From: Aquabacter sediminis
GTDB lineage: Bacteria > Pseudomonadota > Alphaproteobacteria > Rhizobiales > Xanthobacteraceae
Direction of reading: 5' to 3'
DNA: 64,000 nucleotides
Assembly: GCF_028863665.1 (NCBI RefSeq)
Contig: NZ_JARBFX010000004.1
Span: 372,001-436,000 of the forward strand
Under the pieces are notes generated by a model that had not been told where the DNA came from, did not search any database, and saw only the letters and a program-made list of their open reading frames with translations. Positions 9,546 through 19,406 of this stretch are shown here, in pieces (position 1 is the first letter of the stretch; each line of letters opens with the position of its first letter). A program made the translations under genes and the position numbers.

Positions 9546-10598
9546 CTAGCCGCCGGTGGTGCTCATGTGCCGGTGCACTGCCGGGGAGCGGGTGGCTCGG
9601 TCGATGACGAAATCATGGCCCTTGGGCTTGCGGAAGATGGCGGCGTCGATGGCCGTGTGTAGCAGGCTGTCGTCAGGCGACGCCCGCAGAGGCGCCCTGA
9701 GGTCCGCCGCATCCTCCTGGCCGAGGCACATATAAAGGGTGCCCGTGCAGGTGATGCGCACCCGGTTGCACCCCTCGCAGAAATTGTGGGTGAGCGGCGT
9801 GATGAAACCGAGCCGACCCCCGGTCTCCTTCACCTCAACATAGCGGGCAGGCCCCCCGGTGCGATAGGGGATGTCCTCCAGTGTGAAGCGCTCCTCGAGC
9901 TTCGCGCGGACCTCGGATAGCGGCAGGTATTGATCCACCCGCTCCGCCCCCACTTCGCCGAGCGGCATCACCTCGATAAGGGAGAGGTCATGGCCTTCGC
10001 CATGGCACCATTCCATCAGGCTGGTGATTTCGTGCTCGTTCACGTCGCGCAGGGCCACGGCATTGATCTTCACGTGGATGCCCGCGGCCTTGGCCGCCTT
10101 GATGCCGTCCAGAACCTTGCCCAGGTCACCCCAGCGGGTCACCTCACGGAACTTCGCCGCGTCCAGGGTGTCGATGGACACATTCACCCGCCGCACTCCG
10201 CAGGCGGCCAGATCCGCCGCATAGCGGGCGAGCTGGGAGCCGTTGGTGGTCAGGGTCAATTCTTCAAGCTTGCCGCTCTCCAGGTGCCGGGAGAGGGCAC
10301 GGAAGAGGGTCATCACGTCCCGTCGCACCAGGGGCTCGCCGCCGGTGAGGCGCAGCTTGCGGACCCCGCGCTCCACGAAGGCGGAGCAGAGCCGATCCAG
10401 TTCCTCAAGGGAGAGCAGATCCTGCTTGGGCAGGAAGGTCATGTGCTCGGCCATGCAATAGACGCAGCGAAAATCGCAGCGGTCCGTGACCGACACGCGG
10501 AGATAGCTGACCGTTCGGCCGAACGTATCCATCAGCGGACCCAATGAGGTGCTCGCGCCACCGCTCCGGTCACTCAGGTCCCGTGCCATCCGCGTCAC
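9546..10598 (-). CDS. moaA: GTP 3',8-cyclase MoaA
   Basis: Radical-SAM enzyme of 350 residues that converts GTP to 3',8-cyclo-7,8-dihydro-GTP, the first step of molybdenum-cofactor synthesis. The N-terminal radical SAM cluster motif is C41-x3-C45-x2-C48 in [14 protein letters not shown]. The second cluster site, [21 protein letters not shown] without its leading residues, lies near residue 275. The C terminus ends in Gly-Gly, a hallmark of MoaA. The GTG at 10598 has AGAGGA at good distance; an ATG at 10589 and a conserved-core start near 10529 are alternatives. Moco is needed by NasA and FdsA encoded nearby. It is divergent from the DUF971 gene across 178 bases. Confidence 0.95.
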   Translation of the reverse strand: MTRMARDLSDRSGGASTSLGPLMDTFGRTVSYLRVSVTDRCDFRCVYCMAEHMTFLPKQDLLSLEELDRLCSAFVERGVRKLRLTGGEPLVRRDVMTLFRALSRHLESGKLEELTLTTNGSQLARYAADLAACGVRRVNVSIDTLDAAKFREVTRWGDLGKVLDGIKAAKAAGIHVKINAVALRDVNEHEITSLMEWCHGEGHDLSLIEVMPLGEVGAERVDQYLPLSEVRAKLEERFTLEDIPYRTGGPARYVEVKETGGRLGFITPLTHNFCEGCNRVRITCTGTLYMCLGQEDAADLRAPLRASPDDSLLHTAIDAAIFRKPKGHDFVIDRATRSPAVHRHMSTTGG

Positions 10599-10776
10599 TG
10601 ACCGTTCCTCTCTGGTTTTGTGCGGTCTTGACCCCGTTATATCGTATGCCTGAGCGGAAAGGGTAGGGGCTGGCGTGCGATCGGGCTTGAGGCTTCGGTG
10701 CGCGGGCGTCTATCACCACATCATCAGTGCGGGGCTGGCGCGCCGGTCCGAAGCATCTTCATCGGGGGAATAGCCC

Positions 10777-11178
10777 ATGTCCGATCAGCCCGCCGGCCAG
10801 ATGCCGCCTTCCCCGTCCGTGCCCGCAGACCCATGGCCCAGCGAATTGCGCTTGGCCCAGGACAAGCACGCTTTGGTCGTGACCTTCGAGGATGGGGCCA
10901 GCTTCACCTTGCCGGCGGAATATTTGCGGGTGGAAAGCCCGTCTGCCGAGGTCCAGGGGCACGCGCCTCACGAGAAGGTGACCGTCCCCGGCAAGCGCAT
11001 GGTCCGCATTGCAGAGCTTCACCCCGTGGGCAGCTATGCGGTTCGCATCGTGTTCGATGACAGCCATTCCACCGGCCTCTACAGCTGGGTGCTGCTCTAT
11101 ACGCTCGGTCTTGAGCAGGAGACGCGCTTCGCCGCCTATTTGGACGCGTTGAAGGAGAAGGGGCTGAGCCGGGGGTGA
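10777..11178 (+). CDS. DUF971 (GBBH-like N-terminal) protein
   Basis: Protein of 133 residues with the DUF971 domain, also found as the N-terminal domain of gamma-butyrobetaine hydroxylases. Visible conserved pieces are WPSELRLAQDKHALVVTFEDG, FTLPAEYLRVESPSAEVQGH and YAVRIVFDDSHSTGLYSWVLL (each trimmed). Small stand-alone DUF971 proteins are often linked with Fe-S or cofactor metabolism genes in proteobacteria, but no reaction is established. The C-terminal part after residue 105 is a short helix-forming tail. It is divergent from moaA and ends 18 bases from the convergent nasA stop, with no obvious terminator between. Confidence 0.8.
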   Translation: MSDQPAGQMPPSPSVPADPWPSELRLAQDKHALVVTFEDGASFTLPAEYLRVESPSAEVQGHAPHEKVTVPGKRMVRIAELHPVGSYAVRIVFDDSHSTGLYSWVLLYTLGLEQETRFAAYLDALKEKGLSRG

Positions 11179-11196
11179 TCCGACCGTTCGCCCGCG

Positions 11197-13902
11197 TCAC
11201 GCGACGGGGGCAAGCATAGTGTCCGCCGGCGCAGCGGCCTCGCCGATGAGGCGCCGGATTTCCGGGAGGCAGGAACCGCAATTGGTGCCGGCCTTCAGGC
11301 GGGTGCCGACCGCCTCGGGCGTGGTCGCCCCGCCTGCGATGGCCGCGCAGATGGGCCCTGCGCCGACCCCAAAACAGGCGCACACCAAGGGGCCGCCGGC
11401 TTCCGCCCCGTCGCCATGTCGGCCGGACAGGATCACCTTGCGGTCCGCGTCGCCCACAGGACCATGCTCGAACAGGCGGATCAGGATGTCCCATCCCGGC
11501 ACGCTGCCGCGCGGGCCTGCCATGAGGACCAAGGCGAGGCTTCCATCCGGCTCGAATGCGGCGAGGCGGTAATGTCCGCCTGCGCGATCCTCCAACTCGG
11601 CGTACTCGCGCCCCGCGAGGAGAGGCCGCCCGAATGCCTTCCAGACGTTGATGTCCAGATCGGCGAGCACCTTCCAGCCGTACCCGCCCGCAAGCGCGCC
11701 CCGTGACCAGAAACTCCCCGGCGGCAAATCCAGCGAGGTCCGGGAGAGAATAAACGCCTCCTGAGGTGAGGGCAGGGGGGTGAGGCCGACAGGTGTCGCC
11801 TTCATGTCCGGCTGCCCGGAGAAGGGGTCTGTGTCGTCTTGCACCAGGGGGCCGACGCGGCCGTCCGAGCAATTGGCGCCGCTCCAATGTATGGGTGCGA
11901 AGACCGTCCCAGGGCTCTGCCCGTCATCCACGCGCACCTGAAGTCGCACCGTCCCGTGCGCGGTGGTCAGTCGCGCGAGACCTCCATCCTCCAGCCCCAC
12001 GTGCGCCGCGTCCCTCGGGTTCACCGCGACGAACGGGGCAGGGATATGCCGGGCAAGGCGGGGGCTCAAGCCCGTCCGCGTCATGGTGTGCCACTGGTCG
12101 CGGATGCGGCCTGTATTGAGCAGGAGCGGGAAGTCCGCCGTGGGCGTGGCCGCCCGTGGCAAAGCGGGGGACACGAAACGGGCCTTGCGGTCCGGCGTGA
12201 AGAAGCCGCCGTCGCCAAACAGCCGCGGCCGTCCCCGCTGCGCACCCGGTCGAACCGGCCATTGCACCGGGGCGAGGGCCTCATAGGCCGCGTCGGAAAG
12301 ATCGGCGAGACCGGAAATATCGAAGTCGCGGCTGCCCCCATTCTCGAAGCCGGACAGGGTGGCATGCTCGCGGAAAATGTCCCCCGGCCCGCGCCAGGCG
12401 AAGGCGCCGCCACGGCCCAGGCGCTTTGCCACTTCCGCAATGGCCCACCAATCGGGCTTTACGCTGGCGGGGCGGGGCAGGAAAGGCCGCTGGCGGGAGA
12501 TGCGGCGTTCGGAATTGGTGACCGTCCCGTCCTTCTCGCCCCAGGCGGCGGCGGGCAACAGGACGTGAGCGCCGCTGGCGATGGTGTCGGTGTGGCGCAC
12601 ATTGTCGGAGACGACGAAGAGGTCGAGATTGGCGAGCGCCGAGCGCACCGCTCCGGCGCGCGGCAGGCTGACGGCGGGATTGGTGCCCATGACCCAGAGC
12701 GCCCTGATCTCTCCGCGCCCGATGGCGGCGAACATGTCGACCGCTTTGAGGCCCTCTTTCTGCGCCATGGCGGGCGCATCCCAGAAACGGCGCACCCGGT
12801 CCACCTCTTCTGGCGAAAAGCCCATATGGGCGGCCAACTGGTTGGCGAGCCCGCCCACCTCGCGCCCGCCCATGGCATTGGGCTGGCCGGTGAGCGAGAA
12901 GGGCCCCATGCCCGGCCGCCCGATGCGTCCGGTGGCCAGATGGCAATTCAGGATGGCGTTCACCTTGTCGGTGCCCTGGGCCGACTGGTTCACGCCTTGG
13001 GAATAGCAGGTCACCGTCCGCTCGGTCGTCGCAAACAGGGCGAAGAAGCGAGCCACGTCCGCCTCGGGCAGGCCGGTCGCGGAGGCGGTGGCGGCAAGGC
13101 TTGGAGCGATGCGGCGGGCCTGTTCCAGCGCGGTCGCAAAGCCGCTGGTATGGTCGGCGATGTAGCTTTCATCCAGCGCACCCAACTCGGCCAGATGCAC
13201 CAGGAGGCCGCTGAACAGCGCCGTGTCGGTGCCATGGGCGATGGGCAGGAAAAGGTCCGCCTCCTCTCCCGTGGCGGTGCGGCGGGGGTCGATCACCACC
13301 AGTTTGGTGCCGCGCCGCTGGCGTGCCGCCACCATGCGGCGGAACAGGACAGGATGGCACCACGCGGTGTTGGACCCGGTGAGGATGATGAGGTCCGCCT
13401 CGTCCAGATCCTCATAGCTGCCGGGCACGGTATCGGAGCCGAAGGCCCGCTTGTGGCCGGCGACGGAGGAGGCCATGCACAGGCGCGAATTGGTGTCCAC
13501 ATTGGCCGTGCCGAGGAAGCCCTTGGCCAGCTTGTTGGCGGCGTAATAGTCCTCGGTCAGCAACTGGCCGGACAGATAGAAGGCAATGGCCTGCGGCCCG
13601 TGGCGCTCCAGCGTGTCCCGCAGGCCTTGGGCCACATGGTCGAGGGCGTGATCCCAGGAGACCGGCGCGAGGGCATCGCTCCCAATGCGCATCATCGGCT
13701 CCAGGAGCCGTGTTCCGTAGCCCACCGTTTCACCCAGCGCCGCGCCCTTGGAGCAGAGCCGCCCGAAATTGGCGGGATGGGCGGCGTCGCCCGCGATGTG
13801 CACCGTGCCGGCTGGCTCCGGGGTGGCCACCACGCCACAACCTACTCCGCAATAGGGGCAGGTGGTGTGCACGGCTGTGGGGTTCTGGACCGGCGCGTTC
13901 AT
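11197..13902 (-). CDS. nasA: Assimilatory nitrate reductase catalytic subunit
   Basis: Cytosolic molybdenum (bis-MGD) enzyme of 901 residues that reduces nitrate to nitrite. The N-terminal [4Fe-4S] site is C15-x2-C18-x3-C22 ... C50 (CPYCGVGC). The molybdopterin oxidoreductase domain covers about residues 55-560 and the molydopterin-dinucleotide-binding domain about 590-720. A C-terminal BFD-like [2Fe-2S] segment carries CACFGVG and CGSC. The extra C-terminal Fe-S domain is typical of NasA and accepts electrons from a separate reductase. The ATG at 13902 follows GGAGCGGGGTGAGCC; a longer frame to 13947 is less likely. It is the last gene of the nitrate operon, 73 bases after the CysJ-like gene. 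Confidence 0.93.
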   Translation of the reverse strand: MNAPVQNPTAVHTTCPYCGVGCGVVATPEPAGTVHIAGDAAHPANFGRLCSKGAALGETVGYGTRLLEPMMRIGSDALAPVSWDHALDHVAQGLRDTLERHGPQAIAFYLSGQLLTEDYYAANKLAKGFLGTANVDTNSRLCMASSVAGHKRAFGSDTVPGSYEDLDEADLIILTGSNTAWCHPVLFRRMVAARQRRGTKLVVIDPRRTATGEEADLFLPIAHGTDTALFSGLLVHLAELGALDESYIADHTSGFATALEQARRIAPSLAATASATGLPEADVARFFALFATTERTVTCYSQGVNQSAQGTDKVNAILNCHLATGRIGRPGMGPFSLTGQPNAMGGREVGGLANQLAAHMGFSPEEVDRVRRFWDAPAMAQKEGLKAVDMFAAIGRGEIRALWVMGTNPAVSLPRAGAVRSALANLDLFVVSDNVRHTDTIASGAHVLLPAAAWGEKDGTVTNSERRISRQRPFLPRPASVKPDWWAIAEVAKRLGRGGAFAWRGPGDIFREHATLSGFENGGSRDFDISGLADLSDAAYEALAPVQWPVRPGAQRGRPRLFGDGGFFTPDRKARFVSPALPRAATPTADFPLLLNTGRIRDQWHTMTRTGLSPRLARHIPAPFVAVNPRDAAHVGLEDGGLARLTTAHGTVRLQVRVDDGQSPGTVFAPIHWSGANCSDGRVGPLVQDDTDPFSGQPDMKATPVGLTPLPSPQEAFILSRTSLDLPPGSFWSRGALAGGYGWKVLADLDINVWKAFGRPLLAGREYAELEDRAGGHYRLAAFEPDGSLALVLMAGPRGSVPGWDILIRLFEHGPVGDADRKVILSGRHGDGAEAGGPLVCACFGVGAGPICAAIAGGATTPEAVGTRLKAGTNCGSCLPEIRRLIGEAAAPADTMLAPVA

Positions 13903-13975
13903 CGGCTCACCCCGCTCCTGCCCGAGGCTGTGCTGAGCGCAGCCCATTCTCCCACGCTGCCCATGCCGCGTCCCC

Positions 13976-15577
13976 TCAATAGACGTCGGCCTGGTAGCGG
14001 CCGGCTTTCTTCAGGTCGGCCAGGAAGGCCACCGCCTGGTCCGCAGACAGTCCGCCTTCCGTGCTGGCCACGTCAATGATTGCCTTTTCCACGTCCTTGG
14101 CCATGCGCTTGGCATCGCCGCAGACATAGAAGTGCGCGTCCTCGTTCAGCCAGGCCCAAAGCTCCGGGCCAGCCGCGCGGATCTTGTCCTGCACATAGAC
14201 CTTGGCGCCGCCATCGCGGGACCAGGCAAGGTCGAGTTTGGTCAGCACGCCCTTGGCCTGGAGGCCGGACAGCTCGTCCTCATAGAAGAAGTCGGTGTCG
14301 CGGCGCTGGTGGCCGAAGAACAGCCAGTTCTTGCCGGGCGCGCCCGTGGCCATGCGCTCATGCAGGAAGGCGCGGAAAGGCGCGATGCCGGTGCCCGGGC
14401 CGACCATGATGACGGGACGGCTGGCATCGTCGGGCAGCCCGAAGCCATGCGCCTTCTGCACATAGGCCTTCAGGCGCGCGCCCGGCGCCACGCGGCCGCC
14501 GAGAAAAGTGGAGCACACCCCAAGGCGCGTGCGCGCGCCGATGGCGTAGCGCACCGCATCCACGGTCAGAGACAGGCGCCCCGGGGTCGCGGCGGGGCTG
14601 GAGGAGATGGAGTAAAGGCGCGGCTGAAGCGGATCGAGGCTCTCGATGAAGGCTTCCGGATCCGGCCGGATGCCGGGAAACTTTTCCAGCGCCGCCAGCA
14701 CGTCGAGGCTCGCGGCATCGCCGTCCGGGTCTTCCCCCGCCGCCAGTGCCTTGGCGAGCGCCTTGCGAGCGCCGCCCGTGACATAGGAGATGAGGGTGAA
14801 GAGCGGATCGGGCGCCGCGCCGAGGCTCACCTCGCGCAACAGCACTTCCGCCAGCGTCTTCTCGCCGATGGGAAAGTCGGCGGGCGCATGAAGGGCGGCG
14901 ATGACCGCTTCCACCAGAGCCGGATCATTCTGGGGAAACAGGCCGAAGCTGTCGCCGGCCCGATAGTCGATGCCGGAACCCTCCAGGTCGAAGTCGATAT
15001 GCCAGGTCTCCTTCTCCGACCCGGCCTTGTTGAGACGCGTGCGGCCCAGGAAGATCACCTCGCCCGGATTATCCCGCGTGCCGACGGCGGCGATGACTGG
15101 CGCCGACGCCGGCTTCGCAGTTGTGGGGGCGGCGGCGACGGGCGCGGCCTCTGTCTCGGCTGCGAGCTGCTTGAGCATGCGCAGCGTGTCCTTGCCGCCG
15201 GGTGCGCAGAGGTTGAGGGCAGTCTCGGTGCCCTCCGCCAGGGCCTTGGAATAGGTCTCGCAGATGTAGCCGCACTGGCCGCAATCCTGCTGCGCCATGG
15301 CCGCCATCATGCGGCGGGCGAGCGGGCGCCCCTCGGCGAGCTTCATGCGCTCGGCCAGTGGCATGGCGGCATCATGCCAGGGCGCGCCGTCATCCTCCTC
15401 CGCCGGGGCGGGCATGAGGGCGGCGCCCTCGGCCGGGGACAGGGCGGTGGCGCCCGACGGGGCGTCAGCCGAGAAAATGCCGGCGAAGAAGCCGTTCAGC
15501 CAGGCCCGCTGCTCGTCCGAGAAAGGCGCGCTTTCCGGCAGGAAGGGCACGAAGGGGGGGCGGGTCTGCACGGTCAT
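13976..15577 (-). CDS. CysJ-like NADPH flavin reductase with N-terminal Fe-S motif
   Basis: Electron-transfer flavoprotein of 533 residues, commonly annotated as sulfite reductase flavoprotein alpha subunit. It lacks the flavodoxin domain of true CysJ. Instead residues 99-124 carry C99-x2-C102-x3-C106 ... C124 (CGQCGYIC ... LCAPGGKD), a probable Fe-S cluster site. The rest is a CPR-type reductase: FAD-binding domain with RLYSISSSP, then GPGTGIAPFRAFLHER and the NADPH-binding VYVQDKIR and FYVCGDAKRMAKDV motifs. It overlaps nirA by 4 bases (ATGA) and precedes nasA. I infer that it passes NADPH electrons to NirA and/or NasA in place of ferredoxin. Confidence 0.87.
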   Translation of the reverse strand: MTVQTRPPFVPFLPESAPFSDEQRAWLNGFFAGIFSADAPSGATALSPAEGAALMPAPAEEDDGAPWHDAAMPLAERMKLAEGRPLARRMMAAMAQQDCGQCGYICETYSKALAEGTETALNLCAPGGKDTLRMLKQLAAETEAAPVAAAPTTAKPASAPVIAAVGTRDNPGEVIFLGRTRLNKAGSEKETWHIDFDLEGSGIDYRAGDSFGLFPQNDPALVEAVIAALHAPADFPIGEKTLAEVLLREVSLGAAPDPLFTLISYVTGGARKALAKALAAGEDPDGDAASLDVLAALEKFPGIRPDPEAFIESLDPLQPRLYSISSSPAATPGRLSLTVDAVRYAIGARTRLGVCSTFLGGRVAPGARLKAYVQKAHGFGLPDDASRPVIMVGPGTGIAPFRAFLHERMATGAPGKNWLFFGHQRRDTDFFYEDELSGLQAKGVLTKLDLAWSRDGGAKVYVQDKIRAAGPELWAWLNEDAHFYVCGDAKRMAKDVEKAIIDVASTEGGLSADQAVAFLADLKKAGRYQADVY

Positions 15578-17340
15578 GCCACAAGCTCCGCATCGACCAG
15601 GCGTTTCAGGGCTTCGGCGCCCGTGCGCCGGGTGAAGTCCGCGAAGGTCTCGGTGCCGATGCGATGGGCGAGATAGGCGGCCAGCAGCCGTTCCACGGTG
15701 GCGGGTACGTCCTGCGCCTTCACATCGCGATAGAGCTCGTCGGCGATCGCTGCCGCGCTGCCGAAGCCGCCGCCCACCAGCAGGTGGAAGCCATCCACTG
15801 TGTCGCCCTCGTCATTGATGGCAACCCGCGCGCCGATGAGGCCGATATCGCCGATATAATGCTGGGCGCAGGAATTGTGGCAGCCGGTGACGTGGATGTT
15901 CACGGGACCGTCCAGGTTCACCCGTCCGCCGCAATGGTCGGCGATGGCGCGGGCTGTTCCCTTCGTATCCGCATTTCCGAACTTGCAGCCGCGCGACCCG
16001 GTGCAGGCGACGATGCCGGCTTGGAGCGGGTCCGCCTCCGCCGAAAGGCCGAGCGCATGGATGCGGGACTTCGCCTCGTTCACGCGCCCGTCCGGCACGC
16101 CGGACAGGATGACATTCTGCCAAACTGTGAGGCGCAGGTCGCCATCCCCATGGGAGGCGGCGAGGTCGGCGAGGCCGCGCATCTGTTCCACCGTCACCCG
16201 TCCCACTGGCAGGCCGACGCCGATCCAGTTGAGCCCCGCCTGCTTCTGCGGGTGGACACCCAGATGCGCCAGCCGGTCTGTCTCGGGGCGCGGGAGGATG
16301 GCTTCGGTGGGAAGGCGGGTGAAGGGGCTCCCGAGCTTTGTCTCCACGGCCTTCAGGAATTTCTCGAAACCCCAGGCATCGAGCACATATTTCAGCCGAG
16401 CCTTCTTGCGGTCGGTGCGGTCGCCGCTGTCGATGAAGACACGCACGATGGCGGCGGCCACCTTGGTGGCCTCTTCCGGCCGCACCACCACGCCGGTGTC
16501 GCGCGCAAAGTCCTTGTGGCCGGTGATGCCGCCCAAGGCGAGGCGGAACCACACGCCGGCCTCGACACCATGTCCGGCCTTCACCTTCACCGCCTGGAAG
16601 CCGATGTCGTTGGTGTCCTCCAGCGCACCAATGCGTCCGGCCCCGTCAAAGGCGACGTTGAACTTGCGCGGCAGCCCGTACATCTCGCGGGTGTTGAGGA
16701 TGTAGTGATGCCATTCCCGGGCATAGGGGCGCGTGTCGAGAAGCTCCTGGGGATCGATGCCGGCGGTAGGCGTGCCGGTGACGTTGCGGATGTTGTCCGC
16801 TCCCGAGCCCTTGGCGGTCAGGCCGAGGTCCACGAGCTTTTCCAGGAGGATGACACCGTCCGTTGCGGGGATGTCGCGGATCTGGAGATTGGCCCGCGTG
16901 GTCACGTCCGCATAGCCGCCACCATGGCGCTCTGCGATGTCGGCGAGGCCGCGCATCTGCCAATGGGTGAGAGTGCCGTTGGGGATCCGCAGGCGGCACA
17001 TAAAGCTGTCCTGGGCGGGAGCCACATAGAACAGGCCGTGATACTTCCAGCGCAGAAGGTCAGGGCCCTTTGGGAACTCGCCCTTGGCCGCTGCCTCCTT
17101 CATGCGGGGATAGCTGTCGAGCCCCAGTTCCTCGCGCTTGGCCTTCTCCTCCGGGCACAGCTTGCGCCCCTCCGCCTCGGTGCGGGCCATGGCGCGGTGG
17201 CTGGCGGCCTCGGGGCCGGTGGTCTCGGCGGCAGGAGCCGTCTGCGCGGGCGCGGCGCCTTTCATCACGCGCGCGGCCTGCGCGCCGGAGACGAAGCCTT
17301 CCAGATAGCGCTTCTGGTCGATGGTGAAGTCGGCGCTCAT
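15574..17340 (-). CDS. nirA: Ferredoxin-type assimilatory nitrite reductase
   Basis: Siroheme/[4Fe-4S] nitrite/sulfite reductase family enzyme of 588 residues that reduces nitrite to ammonium in six electrons. Two half-domains of the ferredoxin-like repeat and siroheme folds are present. Residues NVTGTPTAGIDPQELLDTRP mark the first half. The cluster cysteines occur as CTGSRGCKFG near residue 447 and GCHNSCAQHYIGDIG near 485-490. An N-terminal extension rich in alanine (about residues 20-50) is typical of alphaproteobacterial NirA. It is translationally coupled to the downstream CysJ-like reductase. No NirB/NirD pair exists here, so this is the nitrite-reducing step of the operon. Confidence 0.93.
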   Translation of the reverse strand: MSADFTIDQKRYLEGFVSGAQAARVMKGAAPAQTAPAAETTGPEAASHRAMARTEAEGRKLCPEEKAKREELGLDSYPRMKEAAAKGEFPKGPDLLRWKYHGLFYVAPAQDSFMCRLRIPNGTLTHWQMRGLADIAERHGGGYADVTTRANLQIRDIPATDGVILLEKLVDLGLTAKGSGADNIRNVTGTPTAGIDPQELLDTRPYAREWHHYILNTREMYGLPRKFNVAFDGAGRIGALEDTNDIGFQAVKVKAGHGVEAGVWFRLALGGITGHKDFARDTGVVVRPEEATKVAAAIVRVFIDSGDRTDRKKARLKYVLDAWGFEKFLKAVETKLGSPFTRLPTEAILPRPETDRLAHLGVHPQKQAGLNWIGVGLPVGRVTVEQMRGLADLAASHGDGDLRLTVWQNVILSGVPDGRVNEAKSRIHALGLSAEADPLQAGIVACTGSRGCKFGNADTKGTARAIADHCGGRVNLDGPVNIHVTGCHNSCAQHYIGDIGLIGARVAINDEGDTVDGFHLLVGGGFGSAAAIADELYRDVKAQDVPATVERLLAAYLAHRIGTETFADFTRRTGAEALKRLVDAELVA

Positions 17341-17370
17341 GGGCCTGTCTTTCGCAAAGGGGGAGCGGCC

Positions 17371-18579
17371 TCAGGCCGCCCGATCGAGCGCGGACCGCCC
17401 GAAGGCAAGGTCCGCACGCAGATGGGCGACGGGCGCGTGACGGGTGATGAGGTCGAGATAGAAGAGGCCGTCTGACGTATCGCCGAACAGCACGGCTCCA
17501 ACGAGGCGCCCGTCTTTCAGGATCAGGCGGCGATAGGTGCCCCGGCCGGCATCGGTGAGCAGGATGTCCTCGCATCCCGGGCCGCCTGTGATGTCGCCGG
17601 CGGAGAAGACATGGACGCCGGAGACCTTCAGGTTGGTGGAAACGGTGCTGCCTTCATAGGCCGCCCGTTCCCCGCACAGACGGGCGGCAAGGGCGCGCGC
17701 CTGCTCATAGGCAGGCGCCACCAGCCCGTAGACCGCGCCGCGATGCTCGGCGCATTCGCCGATCGCGAAGATGTCGGCATCGCTTGTGACAAGCTGGTCG
17801 CCGACCAACACGCCACGGCCGCAGGAGAGGCCCGCCGACCGGGCAAGGTCCGCATTGGGGCGCACCCCGCAGGCCATCACCACCAGGTCGGCGGGCAGGA
17901 GCGTGCCATCCTTGAGGCGCAGGCCGGTCACATGATCCGTGCCCTCGATCCGGTCACTTTCGGCCTCAAGGCGCACTTTGACGCCACGCGCCTCCAGACT
18001 CCCCCGCAGGAGGGCGGCGGCGGCGGGATCCAGCTGGCGCTCCATCAGCCGGTCCATCAGGTGGACGAGGGTGGTCTCGGCGCCGGCGGCGGCAAGTCCG
18101 CTCGCCGCCTCAAGCCCCAAAAGCCCCCCGCCAATGACCACCGCGCGGGTGCCGGGTCGCGCGGCGGCAAGGAGATGCTCCACGTCCTTCAGGTCCCGGA
18201 AGGTGAGCACGCCCGGCAGGTCCGCCCCGGGCAAGGGCAGACGGATGGGATGCGAGCCGGTGGCGAGCACCAGCCGGCCATAGGGCAGCACTTGCCCATC
18301 CGCCAGCGTTACCGTCTTTCCGGTCCTGTCGATGCCGGTGGCTGCGACCCCCTGGATGACCTCAATGGCGTTGCGCTCCCACCAGGCGGCGGGCTTCAGC
18401 GCCAGGTCCTCCATCGCCACCTTGCGGGCCAGCACGTCGGAGAGGAGCACCCGGTTGTAGGCCGGATGCGGCTCCGCCCCCACCACCGTCATCGGGCAGG
18501 CCGGATCACGGGCACGCAATTCCTCGCACAGCCGCGTGGCGGCCATGCCGTTGCCGATGATGAGAAGGCGGGCGCTCAT
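17371..18579 (-). CDS. NAD(P)/FAD oxidoreductase, NirB N-terminal/NasB-like
   Basis: Pyridine-nucleotide-disulfide-type flavoprotein of 402 residues. It has the FAD dinucleotide fold at the N terminus (LLIIGNGMAATRLCEEL), the NAD(P) fold near residue 145 (AVVIGGGLLGLEAASGLAAAG) and the second FAD motif IFAIGECAEHRG near residue 270. It resembles the reductase half of NirB and the NADH-dependent subunit NasB of nitrate reductases. In this operon it probably supplies NADH electrons to NasA through the BFD-type domain; this is inference from context. It lies between nrtD and nirA, 30 bases upstream of nirA. Confidence 0.87.
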   Translation of the reverse strand: MSARLLIIGNGMAATRLCEELRARDPACPMTVVGAEPHPAYNRVLLSDVLARKVAMEDLALKPAAWWERNAIEVIQGVAATGIDRTGKTVTLADGQVLPYGRLVLATGSHPIRLPLPGADLPGVLTFRDLKDVEHLLAAARPGTRAVVIGGGLLGLEAASGLAAAGAETTLVHLMDRLMERQLDPAAAALLRGSLEARGVKVRLEAESDRIEGTDHVTGLRLKDGTLLPADLVVMACGVRPNADLARSAGLSCGRGVLVGDQLVTSDADIFAIGECAEHRGAVYGLVAPAYEQARALAARLCGERAAYEGSTVSTNLKVSGVHVFSAGDITGGPGCEDILLTDAGRGTYRRLILKDGRLVGAVLFGDTSDGLFYLDLITRHAPVAHLRADLAFGRSALDRAA

Positions 18580-18601
18580 GGCGTGCGGTTCCGAGCGGGG
18601 A

Positions 18602-19396
18602 TCAGGCTGCTTCCACGAAGCGGTGCCGCTCGTGGAGGAATTTCAGCACTGCCTCGCGGGCTTTGAGGTAGGTGGGGTTGGTGACGAGGTCGAGCCGCCG
18701 CCGCGGACGCGCCAGGTTGACGTCCAGCACCTCCCCGATGCGGGCGGAGGGGCCGTTGGTCATCATCACGATCCGGTCGGAGAGCAGCACCGCCTCGTCC
18801 ACGTCATGGGTGATCATGAGGATGGTGTTGCCGAGGCCTGCATGGATCTGCATGACGCTGTCCTGCAGATGGGCGCGGGTCAGCGCGTCGAGCGCCCCGA
18901 ACGGCTCGTCCAGCAACAGGACTTTCGGCTCCATGGAGAGCGCCCGGGCGATGCCCACGCGCTGCTTCATGCCGCCCGAGACTTCCGCCGGCCGCTTGTC
19001 CTTGGCATGGGCCATCTGCACCAGGTCGAGATTGTGCATGGTCCATGCGTGGCGCTCCGCCCGCGAGCGCGTGCCGGAGAAGACCTTGTCCACGGCGAGG
19101 CGGACATTGTCATAGACCGTGAGCCAGGGCAGCAGAGAGTGGTTCTGGAACACGACGGCCCGGTCGGGACCGGGAGAATTGACCTCCCGGTCTTCCAGCA
19201 GCACGCCACCGGTGGTCGCGTCGGTGAGGCCGGCCACGATGTTGAGCAAGGTGGACTTGCCGCAGCCGGAATGGCCGATGATGGAGACGAATTCACCCTT
19301 CTCGATCTCCAGCGTCACGTCCTTCAGGACATTGGTGGAGGCGGAGCCGCGGGTGAAGGTCTTGTCGATATGGTCGAGCTTGAGATACGCGCCCAT
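18602..19396 (-). CDS. nrtD: Nitrate ABC transporter ATP-binding subunit
   Basis: ABC ATPase of 264 residues of the NrtD/SsuB/TauB group. It has Walker A GHSGCGKSTLLN, the Q-loop at VFQNHSLLPWLTVYDNV, a degenerate signature AEVSGGMKQRVGIARALS, Walker B VLLLDEPFGALD and the H-loop ITHDVDEA. The partner permease and binding protein are adjacent, so it powers nitrate uptake at the inner membrane. The ATG at 19396 is chosen; a longer frame upstream reads into nrtB and is rejected. There is no NrtC-type ATPase fused to a binding domain, so one ATPase probably serves as a homodimer. Confidence 0.92.
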   Translation of the reverse strand: MGAYLKLDHIDKTFTRGSASTNVLKDVTLEIEKGEFVSIIGHSGCGKSTLLNIVAGLTDATTGGVLLEDREVNSPGPDRAVVFQNHSLLPWLTVYDNVRLAVDKVFSGTRSRAERHAWTMHNLDLVQMAHAKDKRPAEVSGGMKQRVGIARALSMEPKVLLLDEPFGALDALTRAHLQDSVMQIHAGLGNTILMITHDVDEAVLLSDRIVMMTNGPSARIGEVLDVNLARPRRRLDLVTNPTYLKAREAVLKFLHERHRFVEAA

Positions 19397-19406
19397 GTCA
19401 GCCTCC

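Noticed and set aside
10635-10642. CGTTATAT before moaA as a ModE/MopA Mo-box
   Set aside because: Only one half-site is present and the second arm is not convincing; molybdate control cannot be supported.
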